A stretch of DNA of 64,000 bases from Leucobacter edaphi. Lineage in GTDB: Bacteria > Actinomycetota > Actinomycetes > Actinomycetales > Microbacteriaceae. Positions within the stretch are counted from its first letter, which is position 1; the number at the start of each line of letters is the position of its first letter. The stretch is from the NCBI RefSeq assembly GCF_016522535.1, contig NZ_JAEHOI010000002.1, positions 1 to 64,000 of the forward strand, read 5' to 3'. Of the stretch, positions 1 through 9,190 are shown piece after piece. Below the pieces are notes generated by a model. It did not search any database, was not told the DNA's origin, and worked only from the letters and a program-made list of their open reading frames with translations. Made by a program: the position numbers and the translations under genes.

Positions 1-40
1 CGGTGTGGGGGCGGGTGCCCGGCTCGCCCTACCCCCGGGT

Positions 41-63
41 GGGGGGGGGGGGGGGGGGGGGGG
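41..63. repeat. poly-G tract, 23 nt
   Basis: An uninterrupted run of 23 G lies just downstream of the Bax-inhibitor-like gene, embedded in a CCCC/GGGG-rich stretch (positions 31-68). It is non-coding in either annotated direction. It may be part of a GC-rich transcript-end structure, or its length may be inflated by assembly; a run this long is hard to sequence accurately. Confidence 0.85.
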
Positions 64-113
64 CCCCGCCCCTCTCGTGCGCTGCCGGGATCACCCGGGC
101 GCCGCTGCAGCGC

Positions 114-956
114 TTAGTCGCTGCCGCGCAGGATCGCGAGGATGCGCAGGATCTCGACGTACAGCCAGATCAGCGTGACCATGAGGCCGAACGCGGCCGA
201 CCAGGCCCACTTCTCGGGGACGCGGTTCTCGACGCCGTTCTTGACGAGCTCGAAGTCCATGACGAGCGAGTACGCGGCGAGGAGCACCGCGAGCGCGCCG
301 ATGAGGAGGCCGAGCGGGATGCCGAAGATCGTGGCGCCGCGCATGCCCCAGGGGTCCTGGTTGACGCCCGTGAGCATGAGGACGAAGTTCGTGAGCGAGA
401 ACACGGCGTAGCCGACCATCGCGATCAGAAACATCTTGGTCATGCGGGGGCTCGTGCGCACCTTGCCGCTGCGGAAGAGCAGCAGCGTCACCGCGAACAC
501 GGCGAGGGTGCCGATGACGGCCTGCGCCACGATGCCCGACCAGCGGGCCTCGAAGACGCCCGAGATGCCGCCGAGGAAGATGCCCTGCGCCACGGCGTAG
601 AGCACGATCAGCGGGACGCTCGGCTCCTTCTTGAAGGAGTTCACGAGGCCGAGCACGAGGCCGACGATGGCGGCGGGCAGCGCGAGGGCTGGCATGAACC
701 AGCCGACGGCGCCCGTTGCGAGCACGATCAGGAAGAGCATGACGGTCTTCGAGATGGTGTTCTCGTAGGTCATGGGGCGGTCGGACGGAGTGATGACGGG
801 GGGCTGCTCAGCGCCGAAGCCCGCCTCCGTGGCCGGGGCGTCGACCCCGGGGCGCTGCGTCTGCGCAGCGGGCTGCTCGTAGATCCGGCGCAGCTCCTCT
901 GCAGTGAGGGTCTTGCCGTTGAGCGCGGGGTTGTTGCCGAGAGCGGGGTTGCTCAT
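114..956 (-). CDS. Bax inhibitor-1/YccA family membrane protein
   Basis: This 280-residue integral membrane protein has a soluble N-terminus of about 75 residues (repeated NPALxG and an AEELRRIYEQP segment) followed by about seven hydrophobic segments from residue 75 to the end. The arrangement and the repeated glycine/alanine-rich helices match the actinobacterial Bax1-I/YccA family, whose eukaryotic relatives form calcium-leak channels; the bacterial role is not settled. The ATG at 956 is preceded by a clear AAAGGA ribosome binding site. It is divergent from the GDPD gene, and a GC-rich region with a 23-nt G tract follows the stop codon. The family call is firm; the physiological function is not. 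Confidence 0.88.
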   Translation of the reverse strand: MSNPALGNNPALNGKTLTAEELRRIYEQPAAQTQRPGVDAPATEAGFGAEQPPVITPSDRPMTYENTISKTVMLFLIVLATGAVGWFMPALALPAAIVGLVLGLVNSFKKEPSVPLIVLYAVAQGIFLGGISGVFEARWSGIVAQAVIGTLAVFAVTLLLFRSGKVRTSPRMTKMFLIAMVGYAVFSLTNFVLMLTGVNQDPWGMRGATIFGIPLGLLIGALAVLLAAYSLVMDFELVKNGVENRVPEKWAWSAAFGLMVTLIWLYVEILRILAILRGSD

Positions 957-1107
957 GCGTCGGAATCCTTTCCTGGCGTATGGGACTGAGATTCAGCGTA
1001 TCTGGATTCAGCCCGGAAACGACTGTGATCTCGGAGATGTTCGCCGTGAACGCAACGGGGTCCTGCCGCCGCACCTGTCGTTCACGCTCGTGCCCTACCC
1101 TGGGGGC

Positions 1108-2145
1108 ATGTTGCGCACCCCCGAGTCAGCGCCCGCCCGCCCGCTCATCATCGGCCACCGCGGCGCCTCAGGGTACCGACCGGAGCACAGCGAGTCGGCG
1201 TACCGCCTCGCCTTCGAGCTGGGCGCCGAGTTCGTGGAGCCCGACATCGTGGCCACGAGCGACGGCGTGCTCGTGGTGCGGCACGAGAACGAGATCTCGG
1301 GAACCACGGACGTGGCGGATCACGAGGAGTTCCGGGACCGGCGCACCACGAAGACCGTCGACGGGCAGTCCCTCACCGGCTGGTTCACCGAGGACTTCAC
1401 CTGGGATGAGCTGTCCACGCTGCGCACCCGTGAACGGCTGCCCAAGCTGCGGCCCGACAGCGCCAAACACGACGGGGAGGAGCCGATCCTGCGGCTCTCC
1501 GATGTGCTCGGCATCATCGATGAGGAGAGCGAGCGCGCCGGTCGCGAGTTCGGTGTGGTCATCGAGATCAAGCACGCGGCCTATTTCCAGGCGGCGGGTC
1601 TCGATCTCGTGCCGATCCTGATCCGGGAGCTGCTGCGTTCGGGATGGAACGAACGGCCAGCGAGGCTCGTGATCGAGTCGTTCGAGCTGGGCGCGCTCGA
1701 TCGGGTGCGCGAATCGGGCCTGCGCGGGAAACTCGTGTTCCTCGCCGAGCGGATCGGCGCGCCCGCTGACGAGCCGATCGGCGACGATCCGAAGCGCAGC
1801 TACGGCTGGTACCGGAGCGATGACGGCCTCGATCTGCTCGCCGGACGGGTGCACGGGATCAGCGTCGCGAAGGGCGATCTGCTCCGCCTCGACGCGCTGG
1901 GGAACGCGGTCGGACCGACCACGCTCGTGGAACGGGCGCACGCGCGCGGCCTGAGCGTCTACACGTGGACGCTCAGGCCGGAGAATCGCTTCCTCAACCT
2001 GGGATTCCGATCCAGTCTCTCCCCGTCGGAGTGGGGCGACTGGTCCGGGGAATTCGGCATGATCGTCGAGAGCGGCGTCGACGGGATCTTCGTCGATCAC
2101 CCGGATCTCGGCGCGCAGATCGTCGCGCCTGGTTTTTCTGCCTGA
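1108..2145 (+). CDS. glycerophosphodiester phosphodiesterase (GDPD family)
   Basis: The 345-residue protein hydrolyses glycerophosphodiesters to an alcohol and glycerol 3-phosphate. It opens directly into the GDPD TIM barrel with the HRGASGYRPEHSESAY motif, then the metal-binding EPDIVATSDGVLVVRHEN segment that supplies the catalytic Glu, Asp and second His. Near the C-terminus GLSVYTWTLRPEN and GVDGIFVDHPD match the terminal strands of the barrel. I place the start at ATG 1108 because the family core begins within 12 residues of it; upstream in-frame codons have no family similarity. No signal peptide is visible, so it is probably cytoplasmic. Its stop codon abuts the stop of the convergent asparaginase gene with no spacer (TGATCA shared by the two ends). 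Confidence 0.9.
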   Translation: MLRTPESAPARPLIIGHRGASGYRPEHSESAYRLAFELGAEFVEPDIVATSDGVLVVRHENEISGTTDVADHEEFRDRRTTKTVDGQSLTGWFTEDFTWDELSTLRTRERLPKLRPDSAKHDGEEPILRLSDVLGIIDEESERAGREFGVVIEIKHAAYFQAAGLDLVPILIRELLRSGWNERPARLVIESFELGALDRVRESGLRGKLVFLAERIGAPADEPIGDDPKRSYGWYRSDDGLDLLAGRVHGISVAKGDLLRLDALGNAVGPTTLVERAHARGLSVYTWTLRPENRFLNLGFRSSLSPSEWGDWSGEFGMIVESGVDGIFVDHPDLGAQIVAPGFSA

Positions 2146-3138
2146 TCAGCTCGCGCTGCGGAGCTCGCCGACGAGGTTCGCCTCCATGAGGGCGCGGAGC
2201 TCGCCGCCGGTGTGCCCGCGGTCGAGCAGGAAGCCGAGCTTCGAGGTCGCCGCCTCGATGGTGAGGTCGGAGCCGTCGATCACGCCCGCCGCCTGGAGTT
2301 CTCGGCCGACGGCGTAGCGGGCAAGGTCCACCCCGCCCGAGGTGCACTGCGTGATCGCGACGACGGGGATCGTCGCGCACAGCTCGTGGAGTGCGCCGAG
2401 CATTCCGGGGCGCGCGGTGGGGCCGTTGCCGCTGCCGTAGCACTCGAGCACGAGGCCGTCGGGGGAGCCGCCGGCCGCGGCGCGGAGATCGGCCGCGGTG
2501 ACGGCGGGAACGAGCCTGAACGACAGCACCCTTGCCGGTGCGTGCGGTGCGTCGTCCGGGTTCGCCGCGGCGGGGATCCCGCTCGGCCCGGCACCGAGGG
2601 GGAGCTCCGCTCGGAACGCCGAGAGCGAGACGCTGTCGTGCTTCGTTGCGCGCACGGCGGGGAAGAGACCGCCGCCGAACGCGATCGAGACGGGGGCGCC
2701 GGGCGCGGCGCGGACCGCGGCGCGGATCGCGAGCGTGAGGTTGTCGATCGCGTCGGTGCCCGCGGCGCCGTGGGGGAGCTGGCTGCCGGTGACGATCACG
2801 GGGACGCCGAGGTCGCCGAGTTCGAACGCGAGCCGCGACGCCGTGTACGCGAGGGTGTCGGTGCCGTGGGTGATGACGACGCCGCGCGGTCGGTGCGTGC
2901 GGACGCGGGCCCGCACCGCCCTGGCGATCTTCGGCGCGGTCTCCGAATCGGCGTTGGCGCTGTCGATCGCGGGGAGCAGGTGGTTGACACGGCTCGCGAT
3001 CCCGAGCGGGGCGCAGATCCGCGAGACGATCGCCTCGAGGATCTCGGGAAAATCGGGATCGGGGGCGAGGCCTGCGTCGGTCTCGCGCATGCCGATCGTG
3101 CCGCCGGTTGCGAAGACGAGAACACTCGGGGAGGACAT
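2146..3138 (-). CDS. asparaginase (type I-like, cytoplasmic)
   Basis: The 330-residue protein belongs to the asparaginase/glutaminase family that hydrolyses L-asparagine to aspartate and ammonia. Both catalytic threonine motifs are present: ATGGTIG at residues 10-16 and the THGTDTL motif at 90-96 (second Thr with the Asp of the charge relay). There is no signal peptide, which fits a cytoplasmic enzyme. The ATG at 3138 starts eight residues before the first catalytic motif, as expected. The reading frame stays open far upstream, but that part runs antisense to pcrA and shows no family similarity, so it is excluded. It is convergent with the GDPD gene. Confidence 0.9.
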   Translation of the reverse strand: MSSPSVLVFATGGTIGMRETDAGLAPDPDFPEILEAIVSRICAPLGIASRVNHLLPAIDSANADSETAPKIARAVRARVRTHRPRGVVITHGTDTLAYTASRLAFELGDLGVPVIVTGSQLPHGAAGTDAIDNLTLAIRAAVRAAPGAPVSIAFGGGLFPAVRATKHDSVSLSAFRAELPLGAGPSGIPAAANPDDAPHAPARVLSFRLVPAVTAADLRAAAGGSPDGLVLECYGSGNGPTARPGMLGALHELCATIPVVAITQCTSGGVDLARYAVGRELQAAGVIDGSDLTIEAATSKLGFLLDRGHTGGELRALMEANLVGELRSAS

Positions 3139-3243
3139 TCCTCCATTGTGTCGGATCGCGCCCGGCGGCGCGGACGGCGGCTCGACGGAGGGCGCAGAGC
3201 GCGGGCCTCCCTCCGGGCCGCCGTCCGTGTCAGTGGCCCCGCC

Positions 3244-3249
3244 TAGACT
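3244..3249 (+). promoter_or_regulatory. candidate -10 box (TAGACT) of pcrA
   Basis: TAGACT lies nine bases before the ATG of pcrA, and no Shine-Dalgarno sequence is present. The spacing predicts transcription beginning within about two bases of the start codon, that is, a nearly leaderless mRNA. No good -35 is visible. Confidence 0.5.
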
Positions 3250-3258
3250 GGTGCAACG

Positions 3259-5880
3259 ATGAGCGACTTCGAACTTCTCGACCCCTCCGGGCTTCCCTAC
3301 GGCACCGAATCCGGTGCCGCGGGCGGCCCAGACCCGCTGCTGGACGGCCTCAACCCCGCCCAGGAGCGCGCCGTGCTGTCGCGCGGTCCGGCACTGCTGA
3401 TCGTCGCGGGCGCCGGATCCGGCAAGACCCGCGTGCTCACGCACCGGATCGCCCACCTGATCAGGGAGCGGGAGGCCTGGCCGAGCCAGATCCTCGCGAT
3501 CACCTTCACCAACAAGGCGGCCGCGGAGATGCGCGAGCGCATCGACGGGCTGCTCGGCGAGGGTGCGCAGGGCATGTGGATCTCCACGTTCCACTCCGCC
3601 TGCGTGCGGATCCTGCGCCGCGAGGCGGAGCGCTTCGGGTACGTCTCCGGTTTCACCATCTACGACTCTGCGGACTCGCGCGCGCTGCTCAAGCGCATCA
3701 TCAAGGAGCTCGACGCCGACACCTACGGCTTCACGCCGGCCAACTCCGGGTCGAAGATCTCGAAGCTCAAGAACGAGCTCTCCGACGCGAGCGACTACGC
3801 GGCGACGATGAACGAGAACGACCCGCGGGATCGCCTGTTCGTTGAGATTTTCCGCATGTACGAGCAGGAGCTGCGCCGCGCCAACGCCTTCGACTTCGAC
3901 GACCTGATCGGGCAGACGGTGCACCTCTTCCGCGCGCACCCCGACGTCGCCGCCGTGTACCAGCGCCGCTTCAGGCACATCCTCGTTGACGAGTACCAGG
4001 ACACGAACCACGCCCAGTACTCCCTGATCCGCGAGCTCACGCGGCCCATCGAGCCCGAGCAGGTCGAGGGGCTCGTTCCGCCGGCGCGCGCCCGCGAGCT
4101 CGACGCCTCGGGGCGCGTTCCCGCCGCGAGCCTCACGGTCGTCGGCGACTCGGATCAGTCGATCTACGCGTTCCGCGGCGCTGACATCCGCAACATCGTC
4201 GAGTTCGAGCGCGACTTCCCCGGCGCCGAGGTCGTGAAGCTCGAGCAGAACTATCGTTCGACGCAGAACATCCTCTCCGCGGCCAACGCGGTCATCGGCA
4301 ACAACTTCGACCGCCAGGAGAAGAACCTGTGGACGGCCGAGGGGGACGGCCCGAAGATCACGGGCTTCACCGGCTACTCGCAGCACGACGAGGCGCGCTT
4401 CGTCGCGGAGGAGATCGAGGACCTGCATCGCGGCGGCCTCGCCTACAGCGACATTGCTGTCTTCTACCGCACCAACTCACAGACCCGCGCACTCGAAGAA
4501 CTCCTGATCCGATCCGCGATCCCGTATCGCGTGCTCGGCGGAACGAAGTTCTACGAGCGCGCAGAGGTCAAGGACGCGATGTCGTACCTCACCAGCATCG
4601 CGAACCCGTACGATCCGATCTCGTGGTCGCGCCTGCTCGGCGCCCCGAAGCGCGGCATCGGGCCCATGGCGGAGGCGCACCTCGCGAATTTCCAGGAGGC
4701 TCAGGGACTGTCGTTCCACGAGGCGATGCTGCGCGTTGACGAGATCCCGCAGATCGGCCCCAAACTCCGCGGCACCGTTCGGGCGCTCGGGGAGCTCCTC
4801 ACCCGCGCCGCGAAGATGGCGGCTGGCGGCGGCCCCACGGATGTCGCGCCCGAGCCGATCCCCGATTCCGAGCAGGCCGAGGGCGACCAGGAGAAGCGCC
4901 CGGCACCGGTCGCCGACCTGCTGAAGCTCGTCCTCGACGAGAGCGAAATGATCGAGAAGCTGCGCGCCCGCCGCGACCCGCAGGACGACGCGCGGGCGGA
5001 GAACCTCGAGGAACTCCTCGCCGTGGCGCGCGAGTTCGACGTGAAGCAGCCGGGAGCGGGCCTCGTCGCCTTCCTCACGGAGGTCAGCCTCGTCGCCGCT
5101 GCCGACGACCTCGACGACCAGAGCGGCACCGTCTCCCTCATGACCATGCACACGGCGAAGGGGCTGGAGTTCAAGGCCGTCTTCATCACCGGGGTCGAGG
5201 AGGGGCTGCTGCCGCACCAGATGTCCGTCGACGAGGTCGGGGGCGTCAATGAGGAGCGGCGACTGATGTACGTCGGCATCACCCGCGCCCGCGAGCGCCT
5301 GTTCATCACGCTCGCCTCGACGCGGGCCACCTTCGGCGACGTCGCCGTCGCGATGCCCTCCCGCTTCCTGCAGGAGATTCCCGAGGGCCTCATCGACTGG
5401 CGGCAGTCTCCCGGCGAGGTCACCGGGCGCGGCGGAACGGAATCGCGCGCGCTCAACGCCGTTCGCGGATCGGGAGGGTCCTACTCCGGCCGGGCGCGGG
5501 GCGGTGCCAGCCGCGGAACCGATTCCTCGGTCAGCTTTGCCCCGGGGGGAGGCGGCGGCGGGCGCGGTTCGGCAGCGGTGTCGGAGCCCGCGAGCGGGAA
5601 CATGCAGTCCGCGCTCGACAAGTGGCGGGAGCGCAAGCGCCTCGCCAAGGAGGCGCAGGCTGCGGGCGGTGGTTTCCCCAACACGATCGGGGGCGCGATC
5701 CGCGATAACGGCGACCTCGAACTCGCCGCGGGCGATCGCATCACCCACGACGAGTACGGCGAGGGACGCGTCACCGGCGTCACCGGGGTCGGTTCGAAGC
5801 GCATCGCCCACGTCGTGTTCGACAGCGTGGGGGAGCGGAAGCTGCTCGTGAAGCTCGCCCCCATCGCCAAGGTCGACTGA
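3259..5880 (+). CDS. pcrA: ATP-dependent DNA helicase PcrA/UvrD
   Basis: This 873-residue superfamily 1A helicase unwinds DNA with 3'-5' polarity in nucleotide excision and mismatch repair and in replication-fork processing. Visible motifs, in order, are Walker A GAGSGKT (51-57), TFTNKAAAEMRER (motif Ia), DEYQDTNHAQ (motif II), GDSDQSIYAFRGAD (motif III), EQNYRST (motif IV), TMHTAKGLEFKAVFITG (motif V) and EERRLMYVGITRARE (motif VI). A Gly/Ser/Arg-rich linker (about residues 725-800) leads to a C-terminal Tudor-like module (HDEYGEGRVTGV...) that contacts RNA polymerase in PcrA. The ATG at 3259 follows a TAGACT -10 box, so the message may be leaderless. It is convergent with the TetR gene. Confidence 0.96.
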   Translation: MSDFELLDPSGLPYGTESGAAGGPDPLLDGLNPAQERAVLSRGPALLIVAGAGSGKTRVLTHRIAHLIREREAWPSQILAITFTNKAAAEMRERIDGLLGEGAQGMWISTFHSACVRILRREAERFGYVSGFTIYDSADSRALLKRIIKELDADTYGFTPANSGSKISKLKNELSDASDYAATMNENDPRDRLFVEIFRMYEQELRRANAFDFDDLIGQTVHLFRAHPDVAAVYQRRFRHILVDEYQDTNHAQYSLIRELTRPIEPEQVEGLVPPARARELDASGRVPAASLTVVGDSDQSIYAFRGADIRNIVEFERDFPGAEVVKLEQNYRSTQNILSAANAVIGNNFDRQEKNLWTAEGDGPKITGFTGYSQHDEARFVAEEIEDLHRGGLAYSDIAVFYRTNSQTRALEELLIRSAIPYRVLGGTKFYERAEVKDAMSYLTSIANPYDPISWSRLLGAPKRGIGPMAEAHLANFQEAQGLSFHEAMLRVDEIPQIGPKLRGTVRALGELLTRAAKMAAGGGPTDVAPEPIPDSEQAEGDQEKRPAPVADLLKLVLDESEMIEKLRARRDPQDDARAENLEELLAVAREFDVKQPGAGLVAFLTEVSLVAAADDLDDQSGTVSLMTMHTAKGLEFKAVFITGVEEGLLPHQMSVDEVGGVNEERRLMYVGITRARERLFITLASTRATFGDVAVAMPSRFLQEIPEGLIDWRQSPGEVTGRGGTESRALNAVRGSGGSYSGRARGGASRGTDSSVSFAPGGGGGGRGSAAVSEPASGNMQSALDKWRERKRLAKEAQAAGGGFPNTIGGAIRDNGDLELAAGDRITHDEYGEGRVTGVTGVGSKRIAHVVFDSVGERKLLVKLAPIAKVD

Positions 5881-5902
5881 GCGCGCCGCGAGACGCCCGT
5901 GC

Positions 5903-6023
5903 AACGGCGAGGGGGCGGGGCCCCCACACCCCCGGGGGCGGCCCGCCCCCGGGGAGCCGCGCCCCCCCCGGGCACCGGCGCGGGCCCGCCACCCAAACCC
6001 CGCGGGGCCGGCCCCTCGCCGTT
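5903..6023. terminator. large GC-rich nested inverted-repeat structure between pcrA and tetR
   Basis: AACGGCGAGGGG (5903-5914) is exactly complementary to CCCCTCGCCGTT (6012-6023). The roughly 100 bases inside are nearly pure G and C and hold a second perfect 12-bp inverted repeat (CCCCGGGGGCGG, one base, CCGCCCCCGGGG) near 5932-5956. It separates convergent pcrA and the TetR gene and is the most likely transcript end for both, although there is no T tract. Confidence 0.55.
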
Positions 6024-6034
6024 CCTGATCCCGA

Positions 6035-6664
6035 TCAGGGCAGGAAAATTCGGTACTCCTCCATGACCAGGTCGAAGTCCTCCTCCGTGGCCTGCACGTC
6101 GCCCTCAGCGGCGGCCCACTTGCGCATCTGCACGACGATCACTCCCGTCACGAGGGTGACCGCGAGGCTGACCTCGCGCGCGGGATCGGCCGTGCGCGCG
6201 TGCTCCGGATGGCTGGTCAGCCAGGCGATTCCGATGCCGGTGAGCCGATACGTCGTCTCCATGAGCGTCGACATCATCATGCGCGCTGCCTGCGGCTGCT
6301 CCTCGACGAGGCGCTGGCGCAGCCGCGCGACCTCGGAGTTGACGTTCGTGTGGCCCATGCCGGCGAACAGGAGACGGAAGATGCCGCGCGGCAGATCGTC
6401 TGCGGCGGAATCGAGGATCGCGAACGCCGAGGCGTCGTCCGGCAGATCGACGGCGCGTCCCACGATCGCGTAGTCGCGCCCTGCGAAGTAGTTGAAGAAG
6501 GTGCTGCGCGAGATGTCGGCCATCTCGCAGATCTCCTCGACCGTGACGTTCGCGACGCCCTTCTCAAGAGAAAGTTTCACCGCCGAACTTTCTATCGCGT
6601 TTTCCGTTGCGCGGCGCTTGCGGGCTCGGAGACCCTCGGGCTTGGGGTTCCTGGGGGTGGTCAA
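6035..6664 (-). CDS. TetR family transcriptional regulator
   Basis: The 209-residue protein has the TetR layout. A DNA-binding domain spans residues about 15-60, with the helix-turn-helix VTVEEICEMADISRSTFFNYF. A helical ligand-binding C-terminal domain of about 145 residues follows without recognisable specificity motifs. It is divergent from sucCD across about 280 bp, so control of itself or of sucCD is possible. The perfect palindrome near the sucC promoter (6885-6898) is one candidate site, but nothing in the sequence links the two. The ligand cannot be predicted. Confidence 0.88.
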   Translation of the reverse strand: MTTPRNPKPEGLRARKRRATENAIESSAVKLSLEKGVANVTVEEICEMADISRSTFFNYFAGRDYAIVGRAVDLPDDASAFAILDSAADDLPRGIFRLLFAGMGHTNVNSEVARLRQRLVEEQPQAARMMMSTLMETTYRLTGIGIAWLTSHPEHARTADPAREVSLAVTLVTGVIVVQMRKWAAAEGDVQATEEDFDLVMEEYRIFLP

Positions 6665-6860
6665 GCTCGATCAGCTCCTGTTCGGTTCGTCGTGCAGTGA
6701 CATGGATGCGGCGAGCATCGAGTCAATTCTATGAGCTTACAAGGAGGTTCCCTGGAAAAACAGGGATTTTCTGGATTCGGTCTCGAATTCGACTCGGGTC
6801 GAAACCGTTCCCGCGTGCCGCGAGCCGGTCCGCGCTGACCTGCCGGTGATCCTCCGATGC

Positions 6861-6898
6861 TAGACTCCGACGTGGTCGACATTATCTCGACATCGAGA
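6861..6898 (+). promoter_or_regulatory. sucC promoter -10 (TAGACT) and downstream palindromic operator
   Basis: TAGACT at 6861-6866 is a credible -10 box. It is followed at 6885-6898 by the perfect 14-bp palindrome TCTCGACATCGAGA, at about +12 to +25 of the predicted transcript, a typical position for a repressor. The palindrome is seen directly; its regulator is unknown. Confidence 0.5.
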
Positions 6899-6945
6899 CA
6901 CCTTTCTGCCTCGGATCACCCCTGACCCCAAAAGAAGGACAGTAC

Positions 6946-8112
6946 GTGGATCTGTACGAGTACCAGGCACGCGATATTTTCGAGCGATACGGAGTGCCGG
7001 TGCTTGCCGGCCTGGTCGCCGATACGCCGGAGGAGGCCCGCGCCGCAGCTGAGAAGCTGGGTGGCGTCGTGGTCGTCAAGGCCCAGGTGAAGACCGGTGG
7101 CCGTGGCAAGGCCGGCGGTGTGAAGGTCGCAAAAACTCCAGATGAGGCCTATGAAGCCGCGAAGGCGATCCTGGGTCTCGACATCAAGGGACACGTGGTC
7201 AAGCGCGTCATGGTCGCCGCGGGCGCGGACATCGCAGAGGAGTTCTACTTCTCGGTGCTCCTCGACCGCGCCAACCGTTCCTACCTCTCGCTCTGCAGCG
7301 TCGAGGGCGGCATGGAGATCGAGCAGCTCGCCGTCGAGAAGCCGGAGGCGCTCGCGCGCATCGAGGTCGACCCGATCGCCGGGATCGACGCCGCGAAGGC
7401 GGAGGAGATTGCTCGCGCCGCCGGATTCTCCGAGGAACTGGTCGGCAAGGTCGTTCCCGTCTTCCAGAAGCTCTACGAGGTCTACGCCGGCGAGGACGCA
7501 ACGCTCGTCGAGGTCAACCCGCTCGTCCTCACGGGCGGCGGCGAGATCATCGCACTCGACGGCAAGGTCTCGCTGGACGAGAACGCCGACTTCCGTCACT
7601 CGGATCACGAGGCGCTCGCCGACAAGGCATCCGAGGATCCGCTTGAGGCAAAGGCCAAGGCACAGGATCTCAACTACGTGAAGCTCGACGGCGAGGTCGG
7701 CGTGATCGGCAACGGCGCGGGCCTCGTGATGTCGACGCTCGACGTCGTCGCGTACGCCGGCGAGAACCACGGCGGCGTGAAGCCCGCCAACTTCCTCGAC
7801 ATCGGCGGCGGCGCCTCAGCCGAGGTCATGGCGGCCGGCCTCGACGTGATCCTCGGCGATCCGCAGGTCAAGTCCGTGTTCGTGAACGTCTTCGGCGGGA
7901 TCACCGCCTGCGACGCCGTCGCCAACGGCATCGTCGGCGCGCTCGCAAAGCTCGGCGACTCGGCGAACAAGCCGCTCGTCGTCCGCCTCGATGGCAACAA
8001 CGTGGTGGAGGGCCGCCGCATCCTCGACGAGGCGGCGCACCCGCTCGTCACCCAGGCCGCGACGATGGACGAGGGCGCCGACAAGGCCGCCGAGCTCGCC
8101 AACGCACGCTGA
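6946..8112 (+). CDS. sucC: succinyl-CoA synthetase beta subunit
   Basis: The 388-residue beta subunit of the TCA-cycle enzyme that interconverts succinyl-CoA plus NDP and phosphate with succinate plus NTP and CoA. The N-terminal ATP-grasp domain begins [19 protein letters not shown] and contains [18 protein letters not shown]. The C-terminal ligase domain contains [17 protein letters not shown], the NIGGGA-like [16 protein letters not shown] segment and [13 protein letters not shown]. The start is GTG at 6946, preceded by AGAAGGAC. sucD follows 31 bp downstream in the same operon. Length and motifs are normal for the family. Confidence 0.96.
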   Translation: MDLYEYQARDIFERYGVPVLAGLVADTPEEARAAAEKLGGVVVVKAQVKTGGRGKAGGVKVAKTPDEAYEAAKAILGLDIKGHVVKRVMVAAGADIAEEFYFSVLLDRANRSYLSLCSVEGGMEIEQLAVEKPEALARIEVDPIAGIDAAKAEEIARAAGFSEELVGKVVPVFQKLYEVYAGEDATLVEVNPLVLTGGGEIIALDGKVSLDENADFRHSDHEALADKASEDPLEAKAKAQDLNYVKLDGEVGVIGNGAGLVMSTLDVVAYAGENHGGVKPANFLDIGGGASAEVMAAGLDVILGDPQVKSVFVNVFGGITACDAVANGIVGALAKLGDSANKPLVVRLDGNNVVEGRRILDEAAHPLVTQAATMDEGADKAAELANAR

Positions 8113-8143
8113 TCCCGAGACACGACAGAAGAGAGCTAGAAGA

Positions 8144-9046
8144 ATGTCGATCTTCCTGAACAAGGATTCCAAGGTCATCGTCCAGGGCATCACCGGCGGC
8201 GAGGGCACCAAGCACACCGCGCGCATGCTTGCCGCTGGCACCAACATCGTCGGCGGCGTCAACGCGCGCAAGGCCGGCACCACCGTGAGCCACGTCGACG
8301 CCGCGGGCAACGCCGTCGAGCTTCCCGTCTTCGCGACCGTCGCCGAGGCGATGGCGGCCACCGGCGCCGACACCTCGGTCGCCTTCGTGCCGCCCGCCTT
8401 TACGAAGGACGCCGCGGTCGAGGCCATCGACGCTGGCATCGGCCTGCTCGTGATCATCACCGAGGGCGTTCCCGTCAAGGACTCCGCTGAGCTCTGGGCG
8501 CACGCGAAGGCAACGGGTGGCAACACCCGGATCATCGGCCCGAACTGCCCCGGCATCATCACGCCGGGCGAGTCGCTCGCGGGGATCACCCCCGCGACGA
8601 TCACGGGCAAGGGACCGATCGGGCTCGTCTCGAAGTCGGGCACCCTGACCTACCAGATGATGTACGAGCTCCGCGATCTCGGCTTCTCGACCGCGATCGG
8701 CATCGGCGGCGACCCCGTCATCGGCACCACGCACATCGACGCTCTCGCCGCGTTCGAGGCCGATCCCGAGACGAAGGCGATCGTCATGATCGGCGAGATC
8801 GGCGGCGACGCCGAGGAGCGGGCCGCCGAGTTCATCAAGGCGAACGTGACGAAGCCGGTCGTCGGCTACGTCGCGGGCTTCACCGCGCCCGAGGGGAAGA
8901 CCATGGGCCACGCCGGCGCGATCGTGTCGGGCTCCGCGGGCACCGCGCAGGCGAAGAAGGAGGCCCTCGAGGCCGCGGGCGTCCGCGTGGGCAAGACGCC
9001 CACCGAGACCGCTGAACTGCTGCGTGAGGCATACGCCGCACTCTGA
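8144..9046 (+). CDS. sucD: succinyl-CoA synthetase alpha subunit
   Basis: The 300-residue alpha subunit carries the CoA-binding Rossmann domain ([19 protein letters not shown] near residue 12) and the phosphohistidine loop [13 protein letters not shown] with the catalytic His at residue 256. [12 protein letters not shown] and SKSGTLTYQ are further family signatures. It pairs with sucC just upstream to form the heteromeric enzyme. The ATG at 8144 is used, after a weak purine-rich ribosome binding site. A strong stem-loop follows about 20 bp after the stop codon, so sucCD appears to be a self-contained two-gene operon. Confidence 0.96.
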   Translation: MSIFLNKDSKVIVQGITGGEGTKHTARMLAAGTNIVGGVNARKAGTTVSHVDAAGNAVELPVFATVAEAMAATGADTSVAFVPPAFTKDAAVEAIDAGIGLLVIITEGVPVKDSAELWAHAKATGGNTRIIGPNCPGIITPGESLAGITPATITGKGPIGLVSKSGTLTYQMMYELRDLGFSTAIGIGGDPVIGTTHIDALAAFEADPETKAIVMIGEIGGDAEERAAEFIKANVTKPVVGYVAGFTAPEGKTMGHAGAIVSGSAGTAQAKKEALEAAGVRVGKTPTETAELLREAYAAL

Positions 9047-9065
9047 TCCGCGCGGATCCTCTTGG

Positions 9066-9095
9066 GGGCCGGGACTTCTTCGGAGGTCTCGGCCC
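9066..9095 (+). terminator. terminator of sucCD
   Basis: GGCCGGGACTT (9067-9077) pairs fully with AGGTCTCGGCC (9084-9094), counting two G-U pairs, around a CTTCGG loop. The T-run after the stem is weak (TTGCC). Confidence 0.75.
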
Positions 9096-9190
9096 TTGCC
9101 GTGTACCGGGCGGTCGAATGCCCCGTAACACTGTGTCATCAGCCGCATGGCGGCGGCATCGGTGTCGGAGGCCTGCGGAATACTGGTGCC

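Noticed and set aside
3139-4428. Upstream in-frame extension of the asparaginase frame
   Set aside because: It runs antisense to pcrA and lacks any similarity; the asparaginase fold starts at 3138.
6731-6838. A 35-codon plus-strand frame starting ATGAGCTTACAAGGAGG between tetR and sucC
   Set aside because: The strong Shine-Dalgarno-like AAGGAGG lies inside the frame rather than before it; no promoter or conservation can be shown, so it was not annotated.
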